Below the pieces are notes generated by a model. The model had not been told where the DNA came from, made no database searches, and was given only the letters and a program-made list of their open reading frames with translations. 64,000 nt of DNA from Bartonella callosciuri (GTDB taxonomy: Bacteria; Pseudomonadota; Alphaproteobacteria; Rhizobiales; Rhizobiaceae). Shown here piece after piece: positions 24,286 through 33,409 of the stretch (position 1 is its first letter; each line of letters begins with the position of its first letter). The translations under genes were made by a program, and so were the position numbers. The DNA is taken from assembly GCF_014203215.1 (NCBI RefSeq), contig NZ_JACHIM010000003.1, positions 214,082-278,081 on the forward strand, written 5' to 3'.

Positions 24286-24768
24286 TTAGGATAGTTTTAT
24301 CTGACTCTGACTGTCTTTTTGTTCTTCAGCAACACGCTTTTGAAACAATGCTGCAAAATCAATTGGATCAATCCACAGAGGTGGGAAACCACCATTTTGA
24401 GTAGCATCAGAGATGATTTGCCGAGCAAAGGGAAACAAAAGACGGGGACATTCAATAAAAACAAGAGGCATAACATGCTCTTGTGGAACGTTTTTAATAT
24501 GAAAAACACCACCGTAAATCAGTTCTACGTGAAAAACTATTTCAGTATCATCATTGGCTTTGACGGAGAGGGACAAAACGACGTCGTAATTATCGTCACC
24601 AATTGGATTAGCGTTGACATTAATATTTATATCGATTTGTGGTGCCTTTTCACGTGGACGCAGTGAACGAGGAGCACTTGGGTTTTCAAATGAAAAATCT
24701 TTTAGATATTGAGTCAATACAGCAAAAACTGGCTCTCCACCACTGTTGTTCACTTCACCTTCAGCCAT
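24286..24768 (-). CDS. secB: Protein-export chaperone SecB
   Basis: Cytoplasmic tetrameric chaperone that keeps preproteins unfolded and hands them to SecA. The 160-residue protein has the family core: [20 protein letters not shown] at residues 13-32, then [20 protein letters not shown], followed by [17 protein letters not shown]. The C-terminal segment [20 protein letters not shown] and [16 protein letters not shown] is the SecA-interacting end. An AAGG motif lies seven bases before the ATG. The neighbours fxsA and the Tim44-domain gene next to secB are a conserved Rhizobiales arrangement. Confidence 0.97.
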   Translation of the reverse strand: MAEGEVNNSGGEPVFAVLTQYLKDFSFENPSAPRSLRPREKAPQIDININVNANPIGDDNYDVVLSLSVKANDDTEIVFHVELIYGGVFHIKNVPQEHVMPLVFIECPRLLFPFARQIISDATQNGGFPPLWIDPIDFAALFQKRVAEEQKDSQSQIKLS

Positions 24769-24910
24769 AGTACAAACCTTCTCAATTATAATGGGTATAC
24801 TTTTATTCTAGATTTAAAGATCAAGTTGGTTATCATGCCTTGCACAAGGTTGCAAGAAATGCTTCCCTTGTCTTGACTATTTTTAAAGTTCATTAAAGAT
24901 TTTTTGCATT

Positions 24911-25417
24911 TCAATGATTATCATCATTTTTCCGCCATGAAGATTCTCTAAAATTATAAATCTCGTAATCTTCTGCTTTAAGATCAATTATTTTTTCAGA
25001 ATCATTTTGAGCGTTGGTTTTATCTTTAGTATGAATATTTATTTTGTTTCTAAATGATGAAAAGAAATGCCAAACTATAGAACGGATTGGCTTAATAAGG
25101 AGTAATATTCCTAAAATATCGCTAACAAAGCCGGGAAGAATAAGCAAAATTGCAGCAAGAATGATGAAAGCATCAGGGAGGATATTATTCTCTAGTATCT
25201 GTCCTTGAATGAGTTCACGTTGCATATTTTTAAAAAGGCTAAACCATTGAATTCGCAACAAAATAATCCCAGTGATTGTTGTAAGAATAATCAAACTCAA
25301 AGTTGCCAGAATTCCAATTTCTTTTCCAACAAAGATAAAACCAGCGATTTCGATCAAGAGAGCGCTGAGCAAGATAATGATAAAAAAGCGAGGTTTTATA
25401 GTGTAAGATTTTATCAC
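24911..25417 (-). CDS. fxsA: FxsA family cytoplasmic membrane protein
   Basis: A 168-residue inner membrane protein of the FxsA family, named for relief of phage exclusion in E. coli; its physiological role is poorly known. Hydrophobic segments lie at about 10-30, 33-53 and 78-108, with the family-typical GKEIGILATLSLIILTTITG and LPGFVSDILGILLLI. A cytoplasmic charged tail follows (about 120-168). The initiator is a GTG at 25417 supported by AAGGA nine bases upstream. It is divergent from the Tim44-domain gene, with a shared 185-bp promoter region, and precedes secB on the same strand. Confidence 0.88.
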   Translation of the reverse strand: MIKSYTIKPRFFIIILLSALLIEIAGFIFVGKEIGILATLSLIILTTITGIILLRIQWFSLFKNMQRELIQGQILENNILPDAFIILAAILLILPGFVSDILGILLLIKPIRSIVWHFFSSFRNKINIHTKDKTNAQNDSEKIIDLKAEDYEIYNFRESSWRKNDDNH

Positions 25418-25602
25418 ATGAAAGTTTCCTTCTCAGTGTTTAGAATAGAAAATTATAAGAGCCATCTTTTTAAACATAAATGAATAAAAGCTATAAAAAT
25501 ATTTGAATGATAAATTCCCTATTTTACATGTTTATTGATAAATGCTATTGACTGCAATGTGTTTGTTATAGAGCATTTTAGATTTGGAGATGAACAGCGC
25601 TT

Positions 25603-26295
25603 ATGGAATTTGACGTTATACTTGTCATAGCTCTTGTTATTATGGTTATCGTTTTTGTACAACTCCGTAATGTATTAGGAAAACGAATTGGCTTTGAAAA
25701 ACCTCCCTTCGATCCTTATTCACGTTCTTCTGAAAAACAGACTGAGACAGAAACAACCGACAACATTGTTTCGTTCCCTCATAAGGGTAATTCGCAAAAG
25801 AGCGATTTTAGCGAAATTGATGCTATTTCCCCAAAAGGAAGCGCGTTGAATGAAGGTTTGCGGGCACTCCGTAAGATCGATACCCATTTTTCTCCTCAAT
25901 TTTTTATAAAGGGTGCCCAAATTGCTTATGAGATGATCATAACAGCTTTTGCTAAAGGTGATCGCGATCAACTTAAAAGATTACTGTCTGAGAATGTTTT
26001 TGAGAGCTTTTGTGCTGCCATTGAGGAACGTGAAAAAAATAATGAAAAAGTCCAGCTTACTTTTGTTGGAATTAATAAGATCGAGTTTGTCTCGGCAGCA
26101 ATACAAAACAAGGACGAATTTGTAACTGTACGAATTGTCAGTGAAATGATTTCTGTAACCTATAATGGGCAGGGAGAGCGGATAGACGGTGATCCTGATG
26201 CAATTGTAGAAATTAGAGATGTTTGGACATTTGTTCGCAATAGCCTATCGTCCGATCCAAATTGGAAGCTTTTTGCAACCGAAGATGAAAATTAA
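25603..26295 (+). CDS. Tim44/TimA domain membrane-anchored protein
   Basis: A 230-residue protein with one N-terminal transmembrane helix (about 4-22), a polar linker (30-75) and a C-terminal Tim44-like domain (about 85-228). Marker segments are FFIKGAQIAYEMIITAFAKG, with RDQLKRLLSENVFESF after it, and DVWTFVRNSLSSDPNWKLF at the end. In alphaproteobacteria this family (TimA) is the bacterial relative of mitochondrial Tim44; its exact task in the envelope is unsettled. The gene sits between fxsA and the Smr gene. In many Rhizobiales the lytic transglycosylase gene mltA lies between these two, but only 57 bp separate them here. Confidence 0.88.
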   Translation: MEFDVILVIALVIMVIVFVQLRNVLGKRIGFEKPPFDPYSRSSEKQTETETTDNIVSFPHKGNSQKSDFSEIDAISPKGSALNEGLRALRKIDTHFSPQFFIKGAQIAYEMIITAFAKGDRDQLKRLLSENVFESFCAAIEEREKNNEKVQLTFVGINKIEFVSAAIQNKDEFVTVRIVSEMISVTYNGQGERIDGDPDAIVEIRDVWTFVRNSLSSDPNWKLFATEDEN

Positions 26296-26352
26296 GATCT
26301 TTTTCGTCCATAAAATCGTAATAATAAGCTTTATAAGAGTTTAAAAATTGAA

Positions 26353-26943
26353 ATGTCTAGGGATGAATGGAGACAAAAAAGGGATTTATTGCCTTCACAA
26401 GACCATCTTTTGTGGGAGATGGTTTGTCGCACAATAATACCACTTCATGGTAAATTCCACTCTAATATTGTAAAAAATGATTCAAATATAGACAAGAACA
26501 AACAGCATGTAACTCAAATCTTTCCATTGTCTCAGGAAAATCAGCAGAGATCAACAGTGGTTAAAAGAGAAAAGGGGAGAGTTGCACAAACACATAATAT
26601 TCATTTCTTCGATCGTGTTGCATATCGTAAAATTGCCAAAGGTCATTATCCACTTGAGGCGCGTCTTGATCTTCATGGTTGTGCGCAGAAAGAAGCTTAT
26701 TTTTTCTTGAAAAATTTTCTACAATCATCTCAGCAGAGTGGATTGCGTTATGTGCTTGTGATTACAGGAAAAGGTCAATCACCTGGGAGTGATGGTGCTT
26801 TGTATAAATTTGTCCCTCATTGGTTATCAACATCAGCTTTTCGATATTATGTTCACGCCTTTGAGCAAGCGGCTCGCCAGCATGGTGGTGGGGGTGCGCT
26901 TTATATTTGGTTGCGCCGTTTTGTGTCTGAGAAAAGGGTATGA
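26353..26943 (+). CDS. Smr domain protein
   Basis: A 196-residue protein with a basic, polar N-terminal half and a C-terminal Smr domain (about 98-195). The domain opens with LDLHGCAQKEAYFFLKNFL and carries VLVITGKGQ, followed by the C-terminal GGGGALYIWLRR typical of rhizobial members. Smr domains are found in MutS2 and in stand-alone proteins and often have nuclease activity; the role of this stand-alone form is not established. The ATG at 26353 gives the usual MSRDEWRQKRDLL.. start. It follows the Tim44-domain gene closely and is probably cotranscribed with it. Confidence 0.88.
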   Translation: MSRDEWRQKRDLLPSQDHLLWEMVCRTIIPLHGKFHSNIVKNDSNIDKNKQHVTQIFPLSQENQQRSTVVKREKGRVAQTHNIHFFDRVAYRKIAKGHYPLEARLDLHGCAQKEAYFFLKNFLQSSQQSGLRYVLVITGKGQSPGSDGALYKFVPHWLSTSAFRYYVHAFEQAARQHGGGGALYIWLRRFVSEKRV

Positions 26944-27619
26944 TGTTGTTTAAGCTGTTCTGGCTTAAGATCAGTTTTAGGTATGGCATTTGCGTAGGTA
27001 ATGATTCTCTTTGCAACATAATCAACTATATAGCCTAATAACTAGATCGCAGGAGTTTTGTCGATGCTTTGGGACGGATATTTGTGTGCTTTATTATTAT
27101 TTTTTGGATAACCGCAAAACGAAAAAACTGAAAACATAAATTAGAGATAATCGAACTATTGAAATGAAAGAGCAGTTTGGAAAAAACTGCATTAATTGTG
27201 ACCTTTACACTCATTTCTTGTTTTCGGGGACATGTGTGTTTTGTTCGTTGGTTCACATATTTTAAGTTATGGCATTAAACTGGATTAAGCTGTAGCACGT
27301 TAAGATAAATTATATCGTTTTCAATTTTTAGTTTTCTGGATGCAATAGTCTTTAAAAAGATAGAACAGATTGGCCCCGGATTGATTATATTGTTATTGAC
27401 GATTTATTGCGTGTGATCGATTTTTCTTGCAGAACTAACTATGACTGAAGATTTTATGCTAATTCTAATATAGCTTAGCCCATATAATAGGAGACTTATG
27501 AAATTGTGAAATTTAATATATAAGGCGTATATATATTTTAAAAGCCAAAATATTTTTTTCATTATTAATCATAAAATTGCAAATGTGATGATAAAAGATA
27601 ATATGGGCAAAGATTTTTG
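26944..27619. other. Gap after the Smr gene
   Basis: About 680 bp of very AT-rich sequence. A short protein-like run on the minus strand (about 27025-26905), YVAKRIITYANAIPKTDLKP, partly antisense to the Smr gene end, has no start and no recognisable family. I can support no gene here; it may be the residue of a lost one. Confidence 0.4.
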
Positions 27620-27868
27620 TCATGTACTGGAGTTCCTGTACTTTCTGGGAGCGTGATGTAAGGTGTGATTTTTCAGAAGCTGAAGTAGTAGGGAAAAGAA
27701 GTTCACCAAACCAATAAGAAAGTGATAACAGTAGAAAAAATTAAATATGTTACAGTGGGGATTAAAGGTTAACACAATAAATAAGAAAATTAGGATTAGC
27801 ATGGAGCTAATGAGTACAGCAAATATAACAAAAGGCAGGGTGTACTCATTAGCTCTTTGGAAATACAA
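27620..27868 (-). CDS. Hypothetical small membrane protein or gene fragment
   Basis: A weakly supported 82-residue reading with a TTG start. It has one or two strongly hydrophobic stretches (residues about 11-34 and 48-64), which is also what AT-rich noncoding DNA tends to encode. It lies 42 bp downstream of the dead metallo-hydrolase gene on the same strand. I recognise no family and see no good Shine-Dalgarno. It may be a remnant rather than a gene. Confidence 0.2.
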   Translation of the reverse strand: MYFQRANEYTLPFVIFAVLISSMLILIFLFIVLTFNPHCNIFNFFYCYHFLIGLVNFFSLLLQLLKNHTLHHAPRKYRNSST

Positions 27869-27910
27869 AAAAGAAAAATAGAAAGCAGATATCTACTTTT
27901 TATAGATGTG

Positions 27911-29073
27911 TCATTGGATTTTGATTGTTCCCTTCATATGGGCGAATGAACCATCTTTTTCCGCAATATTGGTATCGACTGTTGCTGTATTCCCGTCTTG
28001 AACATGAACGACATTAGAACCTCGTTTTAGGTTCATGCCAGTAAACCATAATACATTTTTGCTGACTTCAATAGCGGTATATTCCCCTGTATCTCCGATG
28101 CCTTTAAAAGCACCAGATGTTCCTTTAAATGACATGGTCCGGTTAGCATAGAAGTTAAGTTCAAAAACAGCTCCACCAAAGTTTACTTCTGCTACTTTGC
28201 CAATAGGAGGATAAGGATTATTTATATGCCAAGGAGTTTCACCGGTAAAAACTTTTGCTCCAAATTCAAGAGGTTGTTGACTAGGAAGTCGGGATATTTT
28301 TTCTCCATATCAGAAATAATGCTGGAAGAGTCCTTATGTGAAATGGCAGCATTTTTATAGTCAGTAAGGGATGTTTTTACAAAATCAAGCAATGCCGGAG
28401 ATGTATCATTTTTAATATAGTGTCCAGGAATGACCATTTCTGGTTTCAGTGATTGCATATCCTCAATGCATTTAATCCCACAAATCAATATCCTGAATGG
28501 TTGATGTATCAGTCATCCAAAGATGTCCGCCGGTCGATACGGAGACGCCGCCAAGTACGGTTTTCAGAGAAGGGATCCATAGATAACCGTGTGCTGATCA
28601 TTTCTATCCTGTCGAATATCGATATCCTGATCTTCAATAATCAATTTATGAGAGGTTACAACATTAGGAATATATAATTCTTATGAAGCATCAGTTTCCA
28701 TTGTTTCTTGCCACACATTTCTTTTTGCATCTTTGGTAGCAGAGATTAGATAGGCTATTTGTGCAGTTGATATTATTTGTGCTTGAGGGACCGCTTTTTT
28801 AATTTTATGTAGTCCAAAATAATAATCAGGGTCACTATGTGAGATAAAAATGTATTTTGGATTTTTTGATCATTTCAACAAGTTGTTGAGCGTACTTTTT
28901 TGAAATTGCGCATCAATGAGTATAGCCTCGTGATTGCCATAAATTAGCGTGGATGTAACAGGAAAAATGGCTTTAGCTCTAGGATTGAAAGTTTTTAGAT
29001 TCAATGTGGAGGCTGAAGCTATTGTAGACAAAGTCACTGAAGTGAGAAATAGTGCATTGGCTAATTTTTTCAT
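27911..29073 (-). pseudogene. Exported metallo-beta-lactamase-fold hydrolase joined to a MoaF-like domain, degraded
   Basis: The gene began with a signal peptide (MKKLANALFLTSVTLSTIAS) and an MBL-fold N terminus, AIFPVTSTLIYGNHEAILID. The first frame ends after 67 codons at 28870. The next segment continues in another frame with FISHSDPDYYFGL (a metal-site motif) near 28830. A stop follows near 28680, then more shifts, ECIEDM-type sequence and ALKPEMVIPGHY near 28440. From about 28285 one open frame runs through EFGAKVFTGETPWH directly into a MoaF-related domain (IGKVAEVNFGGAVFELNFYA to GSFAHMKGTIKIQ, end 27911). Whether the two domains were one protein or two genes fused by loss of a stop is unclear. 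The enzyme is certainly broken; substrate unknown. Confidence 0.85.
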
Positions 29074-29258
29074 TTGAGGCCCTCCTAAAGTTACTTACTC
29101 TCTACCTATAGAAGTTATCAACTAGGGCCTCAAGTGAATTATTTTTTATTCTTTTTGGCATTTTTCTTGCTTTAGGGGATAGAGACTCCTATTAATTCTC
29201 GTCTGAAGCTAGTTTGTTTCTCTTAGTAAGCTCTTATTGCTGACTTATAGTATTGAAT

Positions 29259-30245
29259 TTATATTTTAAAACGGTAAATTGTTGAACAAAATTCACATGT
29301 GACTGAAATATAGTTATTTTCAACCATTTTTTTACGTTCATCAATTGGAAAGCTTTCTAGTATTTCTTTAATTTTTTCATGCGAACAAGAACATTGATCC
29401 ATAAGAGAAATGGGTTTAAAAACTCTGACACCCTTTTCATGGAAAAGACGAAACAATAGCAATTTACTGCCGACTTGGGGATCGGTCAATTCTGCATTTT
29501 CAGTGGTTGCTGTCAGTGCTTTGGCTTCTTGCCATTGGTTTTCAAGTTGGGCACGGGTTTTAGTTACTTCTGGTTTTTTATTGGGTTCATGTATTTTATG
29601 ATGAGACGATGCTTGAGGTAAGAATTGAATCAAAAGTCCTCCTGCTCGCCAGTTTTTCTGTGGTTTGCCTGTTTGGTCGCGGTTGATCAATATAGCGACT
29701 GCTAAACGGATATCGGTGGGTATTTGCTCTGATTGGTCAAAATAGGTACGGGAGGCTTCTTGTAAATTTGATCCATCTAATGCAACTATTCCCTGATAGG
29801 GCTTTGTGTGTGGACCTTGGTGGATGGTGAAGGCTAAAGTACCTTTTCCGAGAAGTGTTTCTGAAGAGGTTTGATCATTGGCTATTGCTTGTTTGAGCTT
29901 TTCTTCATCAAAACGAGCATACCCGCGTAAACTAGAGGGAGGAGAAAAGTCACACACCAACATCTTAACCGGTCCATTGGAATGGGTTTGTAAAGTAAAT
30001 TTTTCCTTAAGTTTTAGGGAGGTTCCAAGTAGAACAGTTAAGACTAAAGCTTCTGCTAGAAGGTAAGAAACTGGTTCAGGATATTGATGTCTTGTGAGAA
30101 TAGAATTTAAAGTTTTCCCAAGTTGGACAGCACGTCCACGGATACCCAGTTCTTCGACTTGAAAGGGAGTAACAGTATCATCTTCACTTAAGTAGATATT
30201 GTTGAGAGAGAATTCATCTGTTGCTTGTTCGCGTTTTTCACTCAT
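29259..30245 (-). CDS. hslO: Hsp33-family redox-regulated chaperone
   Basis: A cytoplasmic holdase chaperone that is switched on by oxidants when its zinc centre is released. The 328-residue protein has the N-terminal chaperone core (LLAEALVLTVLLGTSLKLKE, GPVKMLVCDF, GYARFDEEKL) and a C-terminal redox switch with all four cysteines: CSC at 285/287 and CEFC at 317/320. It follows argF on the same strand with only about 30 bp between, the conserved rhizobial order argD-argF-hslO. Its frame is intact although argF just upstream is dead, so the operon is still under selection at both ends. Confidence 0.95.
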   Translation of the reverse strand: MSEKREQATDEFSLNNIYLSEDDTVTPFQVEELGIRGRAVQLGKTLNSILTRHQYPEPVSYLLAEALVLTVLLGTSLKLKEKFTLQTHSNGPVKMLVCDFSPPSSLRGYARFDEEKLKQAIANDQTSSETLLGKGTLAFTIHQGPHTKPYQGIVALDGSNLQEASRTYFDQSEQIPTDIRLAVAILINRDQTGKPQKNWRAGGLLIQFLPQASSHHKIHEPNKKPEVTKTRAQLENQWQEAKALTATTENAELTDPQVGSKLLLFRLFHEKGVRVFKPISLMDQCSCSHEKIKEILESFPIDERKKMVENNYISVTCEFCSTIYRFKI

Positions 30246-30278
30246 ATCTTTGCCTTTTGTATGATTTATTTTAGTAAG

Positions 30279-31203
30279 TCATTGTGGAGAGAAAAACGTA
30301 TCTTGTAAACACCAGGAGAGAATTGCTTTTTGGGCAGGAAGACGATTTTCAGCTTTATCAAAAACAACGGAATGCGATCCATCTATCACGGTATCGACAA
30401 CTTTTTCACTACGATGAGCAGGAAGGCAATGCATGAAAAGAGCATAGGGTTTGGCTAATTTTATTAAAGCTTCATTGACTTGATAAGGCTGAAAAATAGA
30501 ATGATTGCGGGCACGAAATTCTTGTCCCATGGAAACCCATGTGTCAGTCATAATACAGTCAGCATCTTTAGCAGCTTTTTGGGGATTATGGGTCAGTGTA
30601 ATATGAGCCCCTCATTCATGGGCCCAGTATACAAATTTCTCTTGTGGTTCGCAGCCTTTTGGAGTGGCAATGCGCAGATGAAAGTCAAAAAGAGTAGCTG
30701 CTTCAATTAAGGAATGAAGCACGTTATTGCCATCTCCCATCCACGCAAATATTTTTATTCGCAACTGGTCCACGGTGTTCTTCATAGGTCAGGATATCTG
30801 CTAAAATTTGGCAAGGATGTGTGTCATCTGTGAGGGCATTAATGACAGGAATTTGTGCATATTGTGCCAACTCAAGCATCTGGTGATGGAGTGTTGTGCG
30901 TAATGTAACAATATCCACAAAACGCGATCAGACGCGTGCTGTGTCAACTATGGTTTTACAATGATCAAGCTGCATCTCTGAACTCGTTAGCATGATCATC
31001 TCTCCACCAAGTTGGTGCGTGCTGATATCGAATGAAATACGGGTTCGTGTGGATGATTTTTAAAAATCATTGCGAGTGTTTTACCAACAAAAGGTTTTAA
31101 ACCTTTCCCTGCTATATGCTTTAAGGTTTTTCACATAATAGGTAATAGCGCGTGCTATTGGTGGGATTAAAACGGATAAGTAGGTGAAGTGGCGAAAGAG
31201 CAT
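30279..31203 (-). pseudogene. argF: Ornithine carbamoyltransferase, degraded
   Basis: Remnant of the enzyme that makes citrulline from ornithine and carbamoyl phosphate. The start ATG (31203) lies 3 bp after the argD stop and gives RHFTYLSVLIPP. The frame is then lost, and the pieces [13 protein letters not shown] and [19 protein letters not shown] are in different frames. A TGA at 30930-30928 interrupts [36 protein letters not shown] is intact. A shift near 30735 separates it from [20 protein letters not shown] second TGA (30614-30612) follows KFVYWAHE. The C-terminal part with FMHCLPAHR is intact. Only point lesions are seen and the total length is about normal (308 codons), so inactivation is recent. 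Arginine synthesis through this gene is not possible. Confidence 0.95.
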
Positions 31204-31206
31204 TTG

Positions 31207-32424
31207 TCAATGTTTATGATACTTACCTTTTTTGTTTATTTGCGAAAGATAAGCAATTGCTTTTTCAATACGGTGCAAGCTTTCATCTACTTCTTCTTCC
31301 TTGATGATAAGGGGAGGCAATAAACGCACTACGTTGTTGTTGGCACCAACACTTAGAACATATTCCTTTTCCAAGGCATTCACGACAACATTTGAGGGAA
31401 CAACACACTGAATACCTAGCATAAGACCAACACCGTGAATTGCACAGATAATATCTGGATAACTATTGAGAATGCTCAAAAGTCCACTTCTTAGCTTGTT
31501 TCCCATGTGCTGAACATGATGGAGAAAGCCTGGTTCTAATATGATATCAAGAACACTATTGCCTACAGCCATCGCAAGAAGATTGCCTCCAAAAGTTGAT
31601 CCATGGGTCCCTGGTGTCATACTTTTTGCAGCTTTCTCTGTTGCAAGACAAGCTCCTAACGGAAATCCCCCACCCAGTCCTTTTGCGAGGGTAAGAATAT
31701 CAGGTATGATATCACTCCATTCATAAGCAAAAAGCTTTCCTGTTCGTCCAATGCCCGTTTGAACTTCATCCAAAATGAATAACAAGTTATTATCATCGCA
31801 TATTTTGCGCAAAAATCTTAAATATTCGTGAGAGACTGTTCGTATTCCTCCTTCACCCTGAATGGGCTCAATAAGAATGGCTGCGGTATTTTTATTGATA
31901 GCGTTGCGCAAAGCGCTTTCATCACAAAAAGGAACTTGAACAAATCCACCAGCTTTTGGTCCAAAGCCTTCAAGATATTTTTCATGCCCGGTAGCAGCAA
32001 GCGTTGCAAGTGTGCGTCCATGAAATGCACCTTTAAAAGTGATAATTTCAACGCGTGTTGGATACCCAGATGCATAATGAGTGTGACGAGCAGTTTTAAA
32101 TGCGCATTCTAGTGCTTCAGCGCCAGAATTGCAGAAAAAAACTTTATCAGCAAAGCTGTTTGCACAAAGCCGTGTGGCAAGAGCTTCTTGTTCAGGTGAT
32201 TGAAAAAGATTGGAAATATGCCAAAGTTCTTCAGCTTGTTTCTTGAGGGTTTCAACCAACTTTGGATGTGCGTGGCCTAATGCATTGACAGCAATGCCAG
32301 ATGTCAAATCAAGATAACACTCTCCTTTATCGGAAATAAGCCATACACCACTGCCTTTTTTAAAATGCAAATCACGTCGAGCAAAGCATTTGTAAAGTGG
32401 CTGTATAGCGTTAGCTCTCATCAT
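31207..32424 (-). CDS. argD: Acetylornithine / succinyldiaminopimelate aminotransferase
   Basis: A PLP-dependent class III aminotransferase acting on N-acetylornithine in arginine synthesis and, in many bacteria, also on N-succinyl-diaminopimelate in the lysine and peptidoglycan pathway. The 405-residue protein is intact: LDLTSGIAVNALGHAHP, FFCNSGAEALECAFK, EPIQGEGGIRTVS, FILDEVQTGIGRTGKLFAYE and the PLP lysine in LTLAKGLGGGFPLGAC (Lys248). AAGGAAATA precedes two adjacent ATG codons, so the start is certain to one residue. It heads the operon argD-argF-hslO. Since argF is dead, arginine is an unlikely reason for its preservation; a DapC role in making diaminopimelate is a reasonable inference. 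Confidence 0.94.
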   Translation of the reverse strand: MMRANAIQPLYKCFARRDLHFKKGSGVWLISDKGECYLDLTSGIAVNALGHAHPKLVETLKKQAEELWHISNLFQSPEQEALATRLCANSFADKVFFCNSGAEALECAFKTARHTHYASGYPTRVEIITFKGAFHGRTLATLAATGHEKYLEGFGPKAGGFVQVPFCDESALRNAINKNTAAILIEPIQGEGGIRTVSHEYLRFLRKICDDNNLLFILDEVQTGIGRTGKLFAYEWSDIIPDILTLAKGLGGGFPLGACLATEKAAKSMTPGTHGSTFGGNLLAMAVGNSVLDIILEPGFLHHVQHMGNKLRSGLLSILNSYPDIICAIHGVGLMLGIQCVVPSNVVVNALEKEYVLSVGANNNVVRLLPPLIIKEEEVDESLHRIEKAIAYLSQINKKGKYHKH

Positions 32425-32878
32425 TATTTCCTTTATTTTTTAAACTTTACTGTATAATAAAAAAACAATTTTTAGGTACAGATTATTCAGTGTTTCATTA
32501 CGATCAATTATCGTGTCCACATGATGGATCATTACACTGATTGGTAAAAAGTCAATAAAGGTTTTATAAAGAAGCACTTGTAGGGAAAAGCCTTAAGAAA
32601 AAACAATATTTGGGGCCTATTTTTGATCCGCAAGTTGGGGAAAACATTTTAAATAGGCTCTTTAAGAAGGAAAGACTCTTGTAATCAAGTCCGTGCATAT
32701 TGTAGTTTAAATTAGCAAGTGAGATTGTGTTTCAGTTCGTAAATTCTATAGGTTGAATGAGGCTTTTGTGTTCGGGGAGGATATAAAAGTTTTTCATTGA
32801 GCTCATTGAAAACATGATTGAGACATGCGAAGGTGCAACAAGCGTATCTCAATGAGATGATCGAAGTGGAGTGCAGGT
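32425..32878. other. Promoter region between argD and gcrA
   Basis: A 450-bp divergent region. Its gcrA-proximal end contains CATTGA repeats and a palindrome described separately. No further gene or RNA is recognised. Confidence 0.5.
32795..32858 (+). promoter_or_regulatory. CATTGA repeats and palindrome upstream of gcrA
   Basis: CATTGA occurs at 32795-32800 and 32804-32809, and the 13-bp palindrome ATCTCAATGAGAT lies at 32846-32858, 20 bp before the gcrA start and containing the reverse complement. The shared motif could be an operator. Nothing is known about its binder. Confidence 0.35.
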
Positions 32879-33409
32879 ATGAGTTGGACATGTGAACGTG
32901 TTGAACTTCTTAAGAAGTTTTGGAGTGAAGGTTTAAGTGCGAGTCAGATTGCAGCTCAGTTGGGTGGAGTCAGCAGAAATGCAGTGATCGGTAAAGTGCA
33001 TCGATTAAAGTTACCAGGACGTGGTAAGATTGCACCAGGGGTGTCGCGTACACAAAAGATACCTGTTAGCCCATCGGCTCCACCACGTGTGCGTCGCACC
33101 CCATCGACAGTAGTACCAACAGATTCTGTGTCTTGCAGTGTTGGAGCAACAGCTTTAAAGATGGAGATTGTGACAGAGGATGTGACAGAAACGAATATGC
33201 CTACGAAATCAAATGTCGTTGTGCCTATATCACGTCAGCTCAATCTTTTACAATTGAGTGAAAATACATGCAGATGGCCCGTTGGAGATCCTTTGTCATC
33301 AGACTTTCATTTTTGTGGTGCTGATGCTGGTGAAAATAATCCCTACTGTGCCTTTCATGCTAAAATAGCATTTCAGCCAATATCTGAAAGACGGCGGATA
33401 AGAATATAA
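32879..33409 (+). CDS. gcrA: GcrA cell cycle regulator
   Basis: A sigma70-associated transcription factor of alphaproteobacteria that activates promoters carrying GANTC sites methylated by CcrM. The 176-residue protein opens with the conserved DNA-binding N terminus MSWTCERVELLKKFWSEGLS, then ASQIAAQLGGVSRNAVIGKV, HRLKLPGR, a low-complexity linker (about 50-115), and the C-terminal sigma-binding segment ENTCRWPVGDP with FHFCGADAGENNPYCAFHA. Length is in the family range. It stands alone, divergent from argD. Four GANTC sites upstream of dnaA in this window are possible targets. Confidence 0.95.
   Translation: MSWTCERVELLKKFWSEGLSASQIAAQLGGVSRNAVIGKVHRLKLPGRGKIAPGVSRTQKIPVSPSAPPRVRRTPSTVVPTDSVSCSVGATALKMEIVTEDVTETNMPTKSNVVVPISRQLNLLQLSENTCRWPVGDPLSSDFHFCGADAGENNPYCAFHAKIAFQPISERRRIRI

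Noticed and set aside
27035-27256. A 73-codon minus-strand reading after the Smr gene
   Set aside because: No family match, poor start context and AT-driven composition.
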